DNA from: DASVEE01 sp036380735
GTDB lineage: Bacteria > Acidobacteriota > Thermoanaerobaculia > Gp7-AA8
Length of the DNA stretch: 64,000 nucleotides
Assembly (NCBI GenBank): GCA_036380735.1
Contig: DASVEE010000039.1
Location: forward strand, 62,001 to 126,000
Direction of reading: 5' to 3'
Shown: one piece after another, positions 26,081-34,474 of the stretch
Layout: every line of letters begins with the position of its first letter
How positions within the stretch are numbered: the stretch's first letter is position 1
Program-made: the position numbers and the translations under genes
The notes under the pieces: model-generated
What the model was told of the DNA's origin: nothing
Databases searched by the model: none
The model's input: the letters and a program-made list of their open reading frames with translations, nothing else

Positions 26081-28510
26081 ATGATGAAGCGATGTGTTGC
26101 CGTTGCCGTACTGCTGTTGTCGATGACCGGCCTTGCCGTCGCGCAGGATACGTACAAGGTGCCGGCGAAAGAGCTGGTGGAGCTCGCCGATGCCCCGCCG
26201 CCGCCCTCGGCGTTCACGGGGCCGGGTGACTGGCTCCTCCTCGCTCGCCCCGCGAGCATGTTCACCATCGCCGATCTCTCCGAGCCCGAGCTCCGCCTCG
26301 GCGGCTACCGCTTCAATCCGGTGACGCACGAGCAGTCGCGCGCCACCTACGGCACCGAGCTCTCGCTGCTGAACGGCGCGACGGGCGAGAAGCGAGCGCT
26401 CGCCGGCCTCCCCTCTCCGCTGCGCGCGCGCAATCCGACGTGGTCCCCCGACGGCAGCCGCATCGCGTTCACCATCGCCACCGACAGCGGCGTGACGCTC
26501 TGGACCGCCGACGTCGCCACGGGCCGCGCCGCGCGTCTCGGCACCGTGCTGCTCAACGGCACGCATCCGCGCCGTCCGTACGAGTGGCTGTCCGACAGCC
26601 GCACGATCGTCGCGCGCGTCGTTCCGTCGAGCCGCCCCGCGCCGCCGGAAGAAGCGCGCGTCCCCGCCGGTCCTCTCGTGCAGGAGAACCTCGGGCGCCG
26701 CACCCCGTCACGCACGATTCAGGATCTGCTCACCGACGAGCACGACGCCGCGCTGTTCGAATACCACCTGCAATCGCAGCTCGTCGCCGTGTCGCTCGAC
26801 GGCAGCGTGCGCAACCTCGGCACGCCCGGGATGATCGTGCGCAGCGAGCCGTCGCCCGACGGGCAGTACCTGCTCGTGGAGACGGTGCGGCGGCCGTTCT
26901 CGTACATCGTGCCCGAAGGGCGGTTCCCGAGGCGCTTCGAGATCTGGTCGCGCAATGGTGAGGTCGTGCGCCAGGTCGCCGAGCTGCCGCTGATCGACAC
27001 CGTCATCCCCGACCGCGATGCAGTGGCCGAGGGGCCGCGCAACCTCGGCTGGCGCGGCGATGAGCCGGCGACGCTCTTCTGGGTCGAGGCGCTCGACAAG
27101 GGCAACCCGAAGACCGAAGCAGCGGTACGCGACCGTCTCGTGATTCTGCCGGCGCCGTTCAGCGGCACGCCGACGGAGCTCGCGTCGCTCGCCACGCGCT
27201 TCGGCGGCGTGCAGTGGGGCAACGGCGACGTGGCGCTCGTTTACGAGCGCTGGTGGAAAACGCGCCGCACGAAGTTCTGGCGCATCAAACCGTTCCAGCC
27301 CGGCACGCCGGACCTGCTCTTCGACCGCTCGGCCGAGGATCGTTACACCGCGCCGGGCACGCCGGTGATGCGGCGCAATGCGCGCGGCATGTCCATGCTG
27401 CGCCTGGCGAAGGGCGGCAACGCGTTCTACTTCTTCGGCGAGGGCGCCTCACCCGAGGGCGATCGCCCGTTCTTCGATCGCTTCGACCTCACCACGAAGA
27501 AAGCCACGCGACTCTGGCGCTCGGAAGGACAGCAGTACGAGATGCCGGTCGACATGCTCGATGACGAGGGGCGTCGCATCGTCACGCGCCGCGAGTCGCC
27601 GAGCAATCCGCCGAACTTCTACCTGCGCGACGTACGCGCCAACACGAGCCGCGCGATCACGACGTTCCCGCACCCGTCGCCGCAGCTCGCCGGAGCGAAG
27701 AAGGAGCTGATCCGCTACGACCGCGCCGACGGCGTCAAGCTGACGGCCACGCTGTACACGCCGCCCGGCTACGACGCCGCGCGCGACGGCCGTCTGCCCG
27801 TCATCGTGTGGGCGTATCCCGAGGAGTTCCTCAGCGCCGACGCGGCGGGGCAGGTGACGACGTCGCCGTACCGCTTCATCCGCGCGAGCGTCGCCGGCGC
27901 ACTGCCGCTGCTGATGCGCGGCTACGCGGTGCTCGACGATCCGTCGATCCCGATCATCGGAGCGAACGGCGCGCAGCCGAACGACACCTACATCGAGCAG
28001 CTCATCGCCGGCGCGCAGGCCGCGGTCGACGAGGTGGTGCGCCGCGGCGTCGGCGATCGCGATCGCTTCGCCGTGGCCGGACATTCGTACGGCGCGTTCA
28101 TGACGACGAACCTCCTCGCGCACACGGACCTCTTCCGCGCCGGCATCGCCCGCAGCGGCGCGTACAACCGCACGCTGACGCCGTTCACGTTCCAGGCAGA
28201 GGATCGCCATCTGTGGGAGGCGTCGGAGACGTACATCCGCATGTCGCCGTTCATGCACGCGCAGAAGATCAACGAGCCGCTGCTGCTGATCCATGGCGCG
28301 GCCGACGACAACGCCGGTTCCTTCCCCATCCAGAGCGAGCGCCTCTTCCAGGCAATGAAAGGCCTCGGCGGCACCGTCCGCCTGGTGATGCTCCCCCACG
28401 AAGCGCACGGCTACCGCGCCCGCGAATCGGTGCTGCACATGTGGTGGGAACAGGACCGCTGGCTGGACACGTACGTGAAGAACGCCAAGCCGCGGCAGGC
28501 GGCGAAGTAG
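26081..28510 (+). CDS. Secreted S9-family (prolyl oligopeptidase-like) peptidase
   Basis: 809 residues from ATG 26081 (AGGAG 10 nt upstream). Signal peptide MMKRCVAVAVLLLSMTGLAVAQ. The middle is a beta-propeller with SPDGSRIAF-type repeats. The C-terminal alpha/beta hydrolase has nucleophile Ser669 in AGHSYGAFM, then LLIHGAADDNAG (Asp) and PHEAHGYRARES (His). The arrangement is close to plant glutamyl endopeptidase CGEP and similar bacterial periplasmic peptidases. Probably digests peptides outside the cytoplasm. Ends 3 bp before a family-A hairpin shared with the converging nitronate monooxygenase gene. Confidence 0.88.
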   Translation: MMKRCVAVAVLLLSMTGLAVAQDTYKVPAKELVELADAPPPPSAFTGPGDWLLLARPASMFTIADLSEPELRLGGYRFNPVTHEQSRATYGTELSLLNGATGEKRALAGLPSPLRARNPTWSPDGSRIAFTIATDSGVTLWTADVATGRAARLGTVLLNGTHPRRPYEWLSDSRTIVARVVPSSRPAPPEEARVPAGPLVQENLGRRTPSRTIQDLLTDEHDAALFEYHLQSQLVAVSLDGSVRNLGTPGMIVRSEPSPDGQYLLVETVRRPFSYIVPEGRFPRRFEIWSRNGEVVRQVAELPLIDTVIPDRDAVAEGPRNLGWRGDEPATLFWVEALDKGNPKTEAAVRDRLVILPAPFSGTPTELASLATRFGGVQWGNGDVALVYERWWKTRRTKFWRIKPFQPGTPDLLFDRSAEDRYTAPGTPVMRRNARGMSMLRLAKGGNAFYFFGEGASPEGDRPFFDRFDLTTKKATRLWRSEGQQYEMPVDMLDDEGRRIVTRRESPSNPPNFYLRDVRANTSRAITTFPHPSPQLAGAKKELIRYDRADGVKLTATLYTPPGYDAARDGRLPVIVWAYPEEFLSADAAGQVTTSPYRFIRASVAGALPLLMRGYAVLDDPSIPIIGANGAQPNDTYIEQLIAGAQAAVDEVVRRGVGDRDRFAVAGHSYGAFMTTNLLAHTDLFRAGIARSGAYNRTLTPFTFQAEDRHLWEASETYIRMSPFMHAQKINEPLLLIHGAADDNAGSFPIQSERLFQAMKGLGGTVRLVMLPHEAHGYRARESVLHMWWEQDRWLDTYVKNAKPRQAAK

Positions 28511-28513
28511 GCA

Positions 28514-28593
28514 CCACGATAGGACGAATAGGACCGATAGGACGGATGCGTCCTACCGTCCTATTTGTCTCATCAGTCCTATTCGTCCTATTG
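28514..28593. repeat. Family-A palindromic repeat at a convergent junction
   Basis: CACGATAGGAC with AGGACnnAT units on the left, GTCCTATT units on the right, short loop. It fills the space between two converging genes and its right edge contains the TAG stop of the minus-strand gene (28588-28590). Confidence 0.88.
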
Positions 28594-29634
28594 CGGCACA
28601 CCTTCCACTAGTTCCCGCGTGATCTCCGCTGCCGGCACCGCCCGGCAGCGTGAGGCGTTCTGCCCTGCCCACAGCGGGGAAAAGTCGCCGCTGCCGCGCG
28701 CCTCGGCAGCCGCACGCAGCGGCTGCACGGCGGCGGTGGCCAGAGGGAACGGCGGCAGGTCGTCGCGCAGCGGGCCAGCTTCACGGATGATCCGGTTCAC
28801 GATGCCGCGCGCCGGTCGGCCGGTGATGACGTTCGTCAGCGCGGTGTGTTGCGCGCCTTCGCTCTGCAGTGCGGCGCGATGCACGGGCGAAGTGGTGGCT
28901 TCAGGGCAGAGCAGATAGACGGTGCCCGCCTGCACGCCGGCGGCGCCGAGGCGGAAGGCGGCGGCGACGGTGCGCGCGTCGGTGATGCCGCCCGCGGCAA
29001 TGACCGGCACGCGCACGGCGTCGACGAGCTGCGGCAGCAGCGCGAACGTGCCGGCCTGCGTCGTCACGTCGTCGGTGAGGAACATTCCTCGATGCCCGCC
29101 AGCTTCGACTCCCTGCGCGATCACCGCGTCGACTCCGCGCGCTTCGAGCCAGCGCGCTTCCTCGACGGTCGTGGCCGAGGAGAGGATCTTCGCGCCCGTG
29201 CTGCGCACACGTTCGAGGAGCGCTTGGTCCGGCAGGCCGAAGTGGAAGCTCACGACCGGCGGCCGCAGCTCTTCGACGACGCCTGCGAGCTCCTCGTTGA
29301 ACGGCGCACGTGCCGGTCCGGCCTGCGCGGCATCGCGCGCGACGCCCAGCTCGTCGTAGTACGGCGCCAGATTCGCGCGCCATGCGGCGTCACGCGCGGC
29401 GTCGAACGGCGGCGTGGTGTGACAGAAGAAGTTGACGTTGAACGGCCGCGCGGTCGCTGCGCGGATCGCCGCGACCTCCGCGCGCAATCCCTCCGCGCTC
29501 AGCATCGCGGCCGGCAGCGACCCGAGGCCGCCTGCTTCCGACACCGCGATGGCCAGCGCGCTTCCCTGCACGCCGGCCATCGGAGCCTGGATGATCGGCA
29601 GCGCGGTGCCGAAGAGCTCCGCAATCGTCCGCAT
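28588..29634 (-). CDS. Nitronate monooxygenase family FMN-dependent protein
   Basis: 348 residues with a TIM-barrel flavin fold of the 2-nitropropane dioxygenase type: IIQAPMAGVQGSALA at the N-terminus, GVDAVIAQGVEAGGHRG with the conserved His, and VPVIAAGGITDARTV with GAAGVQAGTVYL for FMN phosphate binding. Members oxidise nitronates such as propionate-3-nitronate; some relatives are enoyl reductases. CATAAT lies 6 nt before the ATG, suggesting a leaderless mRNA. The stop codon is supplied by the family-A repeat. Confidence 0.88.
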   Translation of the reverse strand: MRTIAELFGTALPIIQAPMAGVQGSALAIAVSEAGGLGSLPAAMLSAEGLRAEVAAIRAATARPFNVNFFCHTTPPFDAARDAAWRANLAPYYDELGVARDAAQAGPARAPFNEELAGVVEELRPPVVSFHFGLPDQALLERVRSTGAKILSSATTVEEARWLEARGVDAVIAQGVEAGGHRGMFLTDDVTTQAGTFALLPQLVDAVRVPVIAAGGITDARTVAAAFRLGAAGVQAGTVYLLCPEATTSPVHRAALQSEGAQHTALTNVITGRPARGIVNRIIREAGPLRDDLPPFPLATAAVQPLRAAAEARGSGDFSPLWAGQNASRCRAVPAAEITRELVEGVPQ

Positions 29635-29640
29635 CCGCCG

Positions 29641-29646
29641 ATTATG
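29641..29646 (-). promoter_or_regulatory. -10 hexamer of the nitronate monooxygenase gene
   Basis: CATAAT on the minus strand, 6 nt before ATG 29634; leaderless-type spacing. Confidence 0.5.
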
Positions 29647-29652
29647 CGACGC

Positions 29653-30264
29653 TCAGACCGGCGGCGCGTAGCCCGTCACCGCCACCCAGCCGCTGTCCGT
29701 GTGCACCCACATCGTCCGCAGCACGGGCGCCTGATCGGAGACGAGGCCGAAGAAGTAGCTGCTCTCGCCGCCGCCCGGATAGCTGCCGGCGTAGACGGGG
29801 CTGCTCAGCACGAAGTACGTCCACGGCGCCGTGAGGTACGACGACGTGACCGCCTTCGTCCCGATGCCGCCGCTGGTGATGTTGAAAACGTCGTCCGTGA
29901 CGATGCCGTTGCCGTTGTAGTCGTACGTGCGCACGGCACCCCAGTTACTGATCGCCAGTTGGTTGACGTACGGCGGATAGACGATGCCGGCGACCGGCCC
30001 CATGTTGATGCGGTACTCGTACACCCACTTGCCCGCGGCGGTGGAGCCGGCCTGCGCCTGATAGATGCGCGACTGCAGCTTGCCGTTGCCGCTGCCGCCG
30101 CTGACCGCGAACTCCGAGACGTAATCCGTCACCGGCACGCTGCAGCTCGGGCTGAAGAGACAGACCACGGTCCACGAGGTGTTGACCACGTCATACGCAA
30201 ACACCGGCGTAGCCAACGCAAGAACGACGAGCGAGAACAGAACCCTGCGAATTGAACGACCCAT
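29653..30264 (-). CDS. Secreted protein of unknown function
   Basis: 203 residues from ATG 30264, which has GGAGGAAA upstream. Signal peptide GRSIRRVLFSLVVLALATPVFA, then a Ser/Gly/Tyr/Thr-rich mature region with one cysteine pair (VVCLFSPSC) and many aromatic residues, consistent with an extracellular beta protein. No known domain recognised. Followed by the nitronate monooxygenase gene on the same strand after 18 bp. Confidence 0.7.
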   Translation of the reverse strand: MGRSIRRVLFSLVVLALATPVFAYDVVNTSWTVVCLFSPSCSVPVTDYVSEFAVSGGSGNGKLQSRIYQAQAGSTAAGKWVYEYRINMGPVAGIVYPPYVNQLAISNWGAVRTYDYNGNGIVTDDVFNITSGGIGTKAVTSSYLTAPWTYFVLSSPVYAGSYPGGGESSYFFGLVSDQAPVLRTMWVHTDSGWVAVTGYAPPV

Positions 30265-30335
30265 TCGATTTCCTCCACTGATTTCCAGAATCACCGGAGT
30301 AGTGAAGGTCGATGGAAAAACGTTTCATGGGGTGG

Positions 30336-30412
30336 CGGGGGAACGATGGGACGAATAGGACATCCCATAGGTCCTATTCGTCCTATTTGTCCTATCGTCC
30401 TATCGTTCGCTT
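30336..30412. repeat. Family-A palindromic repeat
   Basis: GGCGGGGGAACGATGGGAC opens the left arm, and CCTATCGTTCGC closes the right, with 9-bp units between and a very short loop. Lies between the secreted protein's start and the TPR gene's stop; the TPR stop TAG (30400-30402) is inside the right edge. Confidence 0.88.
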
Positions 30413-32037
30413 GGGCGCTGCAGATACGCGCCCGCCTCATCCAGTTCCGCGCGGCGCATCCCCTTCCCATCCAGCAACTGCTGATACAACGCAGCCGCCG
30501 CTGCACCATCCCCCGCCGCGCGCGCCGCGCGTGCGGCGCCGAGGATCGCGTTGAACCGGCGCGGATAGCGCACCAGTGCTTCCCGGTACGCCGCCAGCGC
30601 CTCCACCGGCCGTCCTTGTTCGAGCAGCAGATCGCCCAGGAGCTCCTGCGCAGGGATCGTCGGCGCCGGGGTCACGGCGTGCTTGGGTGTGGACGTCTCC
30701 ACGGTCACCGCCTCGGCCATCAGCGCGCGGCTGCGCTCACCCTGCTGCTCCGCGTGCGCGAGCCACGCTTCGAGCTCCAGGCGCAATACCTGGACGTTGC
30801 GGGCGAAGAGCTCCTCGCCGGATTTCTGCGTCGCCGTTTCCAGCTCGCGCAGCCGGGCGAGCGACTCTTTCGCCGGCGCCAGCTCGCCGGTGCGCAGCGC
30901 TCCGTAGCCGCGCGCAAACACCACGATCGCTTCGGGCCACAGGAACTTGTTCCAGTCGAGCGTGGCCGGCTCGCGCACCGCGATCGACGCTGCTTCCTTC
31001 CACGCGCGCCGTTCCAGCGCGTAGCGCGACTGCGTCGAGGCGATATGGAACGCGGTCTTGAACGACGGCTCGATGCGCGCCGTCTCGCGCAGCCGCTTCA
31101 GCTCCGCGGCCGCCGCGTCGTCTTCGCCCTTCTGCAGATGCGCGTAGATCAGGTACTCGATGGCGTGCGCGAACTCGTCCCACACCAGCTCCCCGTGCGC
31201 GCCCGCCGGATGTTCGAGCGCCGCCTCCGCCGCCAGCCGGTTGCCGCGGATCACGCCGTCCCAGTCGCCGAGGCGGGTGTAGATGTGGGTGGGCATGTGG
31301 AGCGCGTGCGGATTGCGCGGCGCCAGCGATTCGTACTTGTGCGTGATCTCCAGCAGCTCGCGCTCGCGGCCCGGGACGTCGTTCGCGTGCACGAGGTAGT
31401 GCATCGCACCGGGATGCTGCGGGTTCCTGCGGTAGACATCCAGCAGAATCGCCGCGGCGCGATCGGCGTGCTCGCGCGAGATGCGCGTGGGCGGCGTCGT
31501 GGCGAGATGCGCCAGCGCATAGAACGCCGCCACCTCCGGATCGTGCGGCAGCGATTCGTACGCGGCCTGCATCGCCTTCTCCCAGCGGCGGATGCGCAGC
31601 CAGTAATCGCTCGAGGAGGGCTCGAGGAAGAACGCCTCCGCCGCGTCGATGAACCGCCGCTCCCGCTCCGTCGGCGCCCCGAGCGCCTTCGCCTGCGCCA
31701 CCTCGTTCCACCCCCGCTGCAGCGCCTCCGGCCCGGGCCGCGTCGGCCACAACGGCTGGAACAGCGTCATCGCGATCCCCCAATGCGCCATCGCGCACTG
31801 CGGATCGGTGGCCACCACTTTCTCGAACGCGAGCCGCGCCTGCGGATACGTCATGTGATGCAGGATCGCCATCGCCTGCGTGAACTCGTGCTGCGCCTGC
31901 GGCGAGCAACTGACCGGAAACTCGACGACACCCAGCTCATGGCCGGCGTGGGCTCCGTGATGGGATGTCGCCTGAGCACAACCCATCGCACCAGCCACCA
32001 ACGCGACCGCCGCCACACTCACCACAAACTTCATCAT
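30400..32037 (-). CDS. TPR-repeat exported (probably lipo-) protein
   Basis: 545 residues from ATG 32037 (or the adjacent ATG 32034). Signal peptide KFVVSVAAVALVAGAMGC, whose Cys could be a lipidation site. The rest is helical with tetratricopeptide-like repeats: QAMAILHHMTYPQARLAFEK, YALAHLATTPPTRISREHAD, LLEQGRPVEALAAYREALVR. It has the WGIAMTLFQPLWP and HMPTHIYTRLGDWD stretches common in a family of large exported TPR proteins of environmental bacteria. Role unknown, probably protein-protein contacts in the periplasm. TAGAAT lies 7 nt before the start. The final codons GAA CGA TAG are contributed by the repeat. Confidence 0.82.
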   Translation of the reverse strand: MMKFVVSVAAVALVAGAMGCAQATSHHGAHAGHELGVVEFPVSCSPQAQHEFTQAMAILHHMTYPQARLAFEKVVATDPQCAMAHWGIAMTLFQPLWPTRPGPEALQRGWNEVAQAKALGAPTERERRFIDAAEAFFLEPSSSDYWLRIRRWEKAMQAAYESLPHDPEVAAFYALAHLATTPPTRISREHADRAAAILLDVYRRNPQHPGAMHYLVHANDVPGRERELLEITHKYESLAPRNPHALHMPTHIYTRLGDWDGVIRGNRLAAEAALEHPAGAHGELVWDEFAHAIEYLIYAHLQKGEDDAAAAELKRLRETARIEPSFKTAFHIASTQSRYALERRAWKEAASIAVREPATLDWNKFLWPEAIVVFARGYGALRTGELAPAKESLARLRELETATQKSGEELFARNVQVLRLELEAWLAHAEQQGERSRALMAEAVTVETSTPKHAVTPAPTIPAQELLGDLLLEQGRPVEALAAYREALVRYPRRFNAILGAARAARAAGDGAAAAALYQQLLDGKGMRRAELDEAGAYLQRPSER

Positions 32038-32044
32038 GACGGCG

Positions 32045-32050
32045 ATTCTA
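32045..32050 (-). promoter_or_regulatory. -10 hexamer of the TPR protein gene
   Basis: TAGAAT on the minus strand, 7 nt before ATG 32037; leaderless-type spacing. Confidence 0.55.
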
Positions 32051-32060
32051 CGATGGGGCG

Positions 32061-32432
32061 CTACGCAAACCACACCAGCGCGGCGATGGCGAAGAAGACC
32101 ACCCACGACAGATGCCGTCCGCGCGAAATGACCAGCGACATGACGCCGCAGAGCGCAAACGTCACGGCGATGATGCGGCCGATCGTGCGCAGCTCCTCGG
32201 CGGCCACGGACGACGCCAGCACGACGAGCAGCGCCGCGAAGCCGAACGCCAGCACCGACATGATGTGCCACGCCAGCCGCAACGTCCGCCGCGTGAACTC
32301 ATGGCGCCGAAAGAGCTCGGGCAGGTTCCCGCGCCGGAAGAGCCGCATGAGGATGTAGCGCTCCCCGAGGTACGAATGGGCGATACCGAGGAACGCGGTC
32401 AGGACGGCGGCGATGACGAGTGGCGTATTCAT
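32061..32432 (-). CDS. Small integral membrane protein
   Basis: 123 residues with four hydrophobic segments (PLVIAAVLTAFLGIAHSYLG; IMSVLAFGFAALLVVLASSV; IIAVTFALCGVMSLVI; WVVFFAIAALVWF) and basic loops (LMRLFRRGN, RRHEFTRRTLR). Starts right beside a family-A repeat (ATG 32432); the frame upstream only translates repeat. No family function known. Upstream of the TPR gene on the same strand with a 23-bp gap. Confidence 0.7.
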   Translation of the reverse strand: MNTPLVIAAVLTAFLGIAHSYLGERYILMRLFRRGNLPELFRRHEFTRRTLRLAWHIMSVLAFGFAALLVVLASSVAAEELRTIGRIIAVTFALCGVMSLVISRGRHLSWVVFFAIAALVWFA

Positions 32433-32437
32433 CCTGC

Positions 32438-32544
32438 CCGTCCTATACGTCCCATTTGTCCTATTCGTCCTATTCGTCCCATCGGTCTCCGTTGAATGGG
32501 ACCGATAGGACTGATAGGACCTATAGGACTGATAGGACAACCCC
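32438..32544. repeat. Family-A palindromic repeat, opposite polarity
   Basis: Here GTCCTAT-type units come first on the plus strand and ATAGGACnn units last, the reverse of most copies. The central turn is around GGTCTCCGTTGAATGGGACC. The GGGGGAAC edge is not present on the outside. Confidence 0.85.
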
Positions 32545-32551
32545 ACGCGCC

Positions 32552-32860
32552 CTACCTTCGCGGTGCATCCTCGCGCAGCAGGTACTTCCCCACGTACAGC
32601 ATCGTGGCGACGCGCCGCAGCATCGGTTCGCCGTAGTGCTCCCCGTCCGCGAAGTCGCCGCGGCGGGCCCAGTCCTCGGCTGCCCGCAGAAACGTCTGCG
32701 TCGACTTGGTCTGGAAGTGATCGCCTTCGAGGCAGTCCTCATAGCGACTCTCGCAGTTGTGCTTCGTCGTTTCGCAGTCGGCGCGCAGCGCCGACAGGAA
32801 ACGGATGAACGTCGTCTCGTCCTCAACCTCGGACAGCAAATCCCTCAGCGGCTTGGCCAT
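32552..32860 (-). CDS. DUF7660-like small protein
   Basis: 102 residues. The N-terminus KPLRDLLSEVEDETTFIRFL followed by ALRAD, and FLRAAEDWARRGDF in the middle, resemble the short DUF7660 group, whose function is unknown. Soluble, acidic, with two cysteines close together (ADCETTKHNCE). GGGAGAG lies before ATG 32860. Confidence 0.6.
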   Translation of the reverse strand: MAKPLRDLLSEVEDETTFIRFLSALRADCETTKHNCESRYEDCLEGDHFQTKSTQTFLRAAEDWARRGDFADGEHYGEPMLRRVATMLYVGKYLLREDAPRR

Positions 32861-32896
32861 GCGTTCTCTCCCTGGCGCGGCATTCTAGCCGCCGAT

Positions 32897-33504
32897 TCAC
32901 CCCGCCCCCGCCGCATCCTCCAGCCACGCGGTGCAATTCGGCGTCGTGCCCACGGCTTTGCGGAACCATGCCTCCGCCACCTGCAGCGCCGGCGGCTGCG
33001 CCGGCAGCCCGAGATACGTGAGGACGAACGACGCGCGCTCCAGCCCGCCTGCGACGACCAGTGCTGCTCGCGCAGCACGACGTCCGCTTCGTCGGTGTAA
33101 ACGCGGCTGAGGTCCGGCATCCGCAGCCGCAACGCCGCAATCGCCGCCACGCGCGGCGCCACGTGACGGTCCGCTTCCGACTGCATGCGCACGGCAATCG
33201 AATGCACCGCCTGCAGGCAGCGCAGGTGTTCCGGTTCGCGCAGGCGCGCCTGCAACGCGGCCACTTCGCGGTCGGTGAGCAACAGCAGCGGCAGGATGCC
33301 GAACGGCTTCGCCTTGGCGTTACTCTCCGGCTCTGTGGCGGAGAGCCACGCGGCGTTGATGGCCTCGAACTGCACCCGATCCGCGAACGCATCGAGCTGC
33401 GCGAGGTTCTTCACAGGATCGTCCGGCCCGGGCGGCAACGCCGGAGCTTTCGTCGAGGGGCAGGAAAAAAGAAAGAGCGCCGCCAGCGCGACCAGCAACC
33501 GCAT
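32897..33504 (-). pseudogene. Frameshifted lipoprotein gene
   Basis: From ATG 33504 a lipoprotein signal is clear (RLLVALAALFLFSC), followed by a helical acidic domain (DAFADRVQFEAINAAWLSA, EPEHLRCLQAVHSIAVRMQ, DLSRVYTDEADVVLREQH). After about residue 150 (near 33055-33062) this frame becomes Ser/Arg-rich nonsense. The neighbouring frame instead gives VVAGGLERASFVLTYLGLP, then LQVAEAWFRKAVGTTPNCTA and a natural stop at 32897-32899. A single-base indel therefore separates the two halves: a young pseudogene or a sequencing error. Confidence 0.7.
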
Positions 33505-33539
33505 TGCAGGCATGGTAACCGGTGGGGTCAGGCGGAACG

Positions 33540-33672
33540 GCCGGGGGACGATAGGACGAATAGGACCTATAGGACGAATGGGACGAATAGGACCCCGCCC
33601 GCCCGAGCGGAGCCATTCGTCCTATTGGTCCTATAGGTCCTATTCGTCCTATCGGTCCTATCGTTCCCCGGC
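33540..33672. repeat. Family-A palindromic repeat, long and well preserved
   Basis: Left arm CCGGGGGACGAT plus five AGGACnnAT units, loop CCCGCCCGCCCGAGCGG, right arm of six ATnnGTCCT units ending ATCGTTCCCCGG. The right edge contains the TAG stop (33658-33660) of the membrane-protein gene. Confidence 0.9.
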
Positions 33673-34050
33673 CCCGCGCACGGGGCTTTGAAACAGCACC
33701 ATCGCGAAGGCCACCGCAAAGATCACGTAGATCACCGCGATCGCGATGAGTCCCACCGGCCTTGGCCCCTGCAGCGCGGCCTTCCCCAGCGCGAGCGCCC
33801 CAATGACGAAATGGGCCACGTTCCCCACCGCGAGGGGTCGGTTGTAAATGGCGCCAATGAGACTGCCGCGCGCCATCCAGTTGATCATCGCGAAGCCGAA
33901 CAGCAGCGCCCCCGCAACCTGGACGAGCAACACGACCCCCTCGTCGCGCGCACCCAGCCGCGCCGCGATCTCCTGCGGCAGGAACGACGCGGCGATGCCG
34001 AGGAGACCCATGACGATGGCGCTGGCGGTGAGGAGGAGGTTGGTGTTCAT
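33658..34050 (-). CDS. Small integral membrane protein
   Basis: 130 residues with four hydrophobic segments (LLLTASAIVMGLLGIAASFL; GVVLLVQVAGALLFGFAMIN; VGNVAHFVIGALALGKAAL; LIAIAVIYVIFAVAFAMVLF) and short polar loops. Resembles in size and layout the membrane protein at 32061-32432 but not in sequence. Function unknown. Last codons GGG GAA CGA TAG come from the family-A repeat edge, so its C-terminus (GAGER) was defined by the element. Confidence 0.72.
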   Translation of the reverse strand: MNTNLLLTASAIVMGLLGIAASFLPQEIAARLGARDEGVVLLVQVAGALLFGFAMINWMARGSLIGAIYNRPLAVGNVAHFVIGALALGKAALQGPRPVGLIAIAVIYVIFAVAFAMVLFQSPVRGAGER

Positions 34051-34198
34051 GGATGGTTAACCACTCGAATTAGAGCAGCTTGGGAAGACCGAGGGCCGTC
34101 AGCAGAAGAAGCGACACCTTTCCGTACGCCAGCCGCGCCCGCAGCTCGCGCGGAGCCAGTCCCTCCACGGTTTAGCGAGCGCGATCACGCCGTTGACG

Positions 34199-34444
34199 CT
34201 ATCGCCGAGGGTCCTGGCTCTCTAACCCGAAGAGCTCCTGCAGGAGCCTTTCGGACTCGGCCAGGCCTTCCTCGGTGAAGAGGACCGACTTGGCTTTGCC
34301 CACAGGATCCGAGATGTAGCCTTTCTCGTGAAGGCGATTCATCGCATCCCAGTCGAACCCTTTCCACACCCGGTATTCGTCGTGGAGTCCCAGGGACAGC
34401 AGAGCGAGAACAGCGCGATCAATCTTGTCGAGATCGAGTTTCAT
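34199..34444 (-). CDS. DUF6429 family protein
   Basis: 81 residues. DLDKIDRAVLALLSLGLHDE then YRVWKGFDWDAMNRLHEKGY and ISDPVGKAKSVLFTEEGL: a small winged-helix-like protein, clearly the DUF6429 group found next to varied genes in many phyla. No catalytic role known. Stands alone between a 150-bp gap and an AAA-type gene. Confidence 0.82.
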   Translation of the reverse strand: MKLDLDKIDRAVLALLSLGLHDEYRVWKGFDWDAMNRLHEKGYISDPVGKAKSVLFTEEGLAESERLLQELFGLESQDPRR

Positions 34445-34474
34445 GACGGCCTCACGACATAGTTTACGGCGTCT

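Noticed and set aside
32420..33100. Frame encoding SYSSYSSHRSP-type and DRTDRTYRTDRT-type repeats as a protein
   Set aside because: It is the translation of a family-A repeat followed by antisense of real genes.
33540..33672. CRISPR array
   Set aside because: Repeat units are 9 bp, contiguous and palindromic as a whole; there are no unique spacers and no cas genes.
34051..34198. Small minus-strand frame ending LLLLTALGLPKLL in the gap after the membrane-protein gene
   Set aside because: Only about 32 codons, no start signal, no recognisable family.
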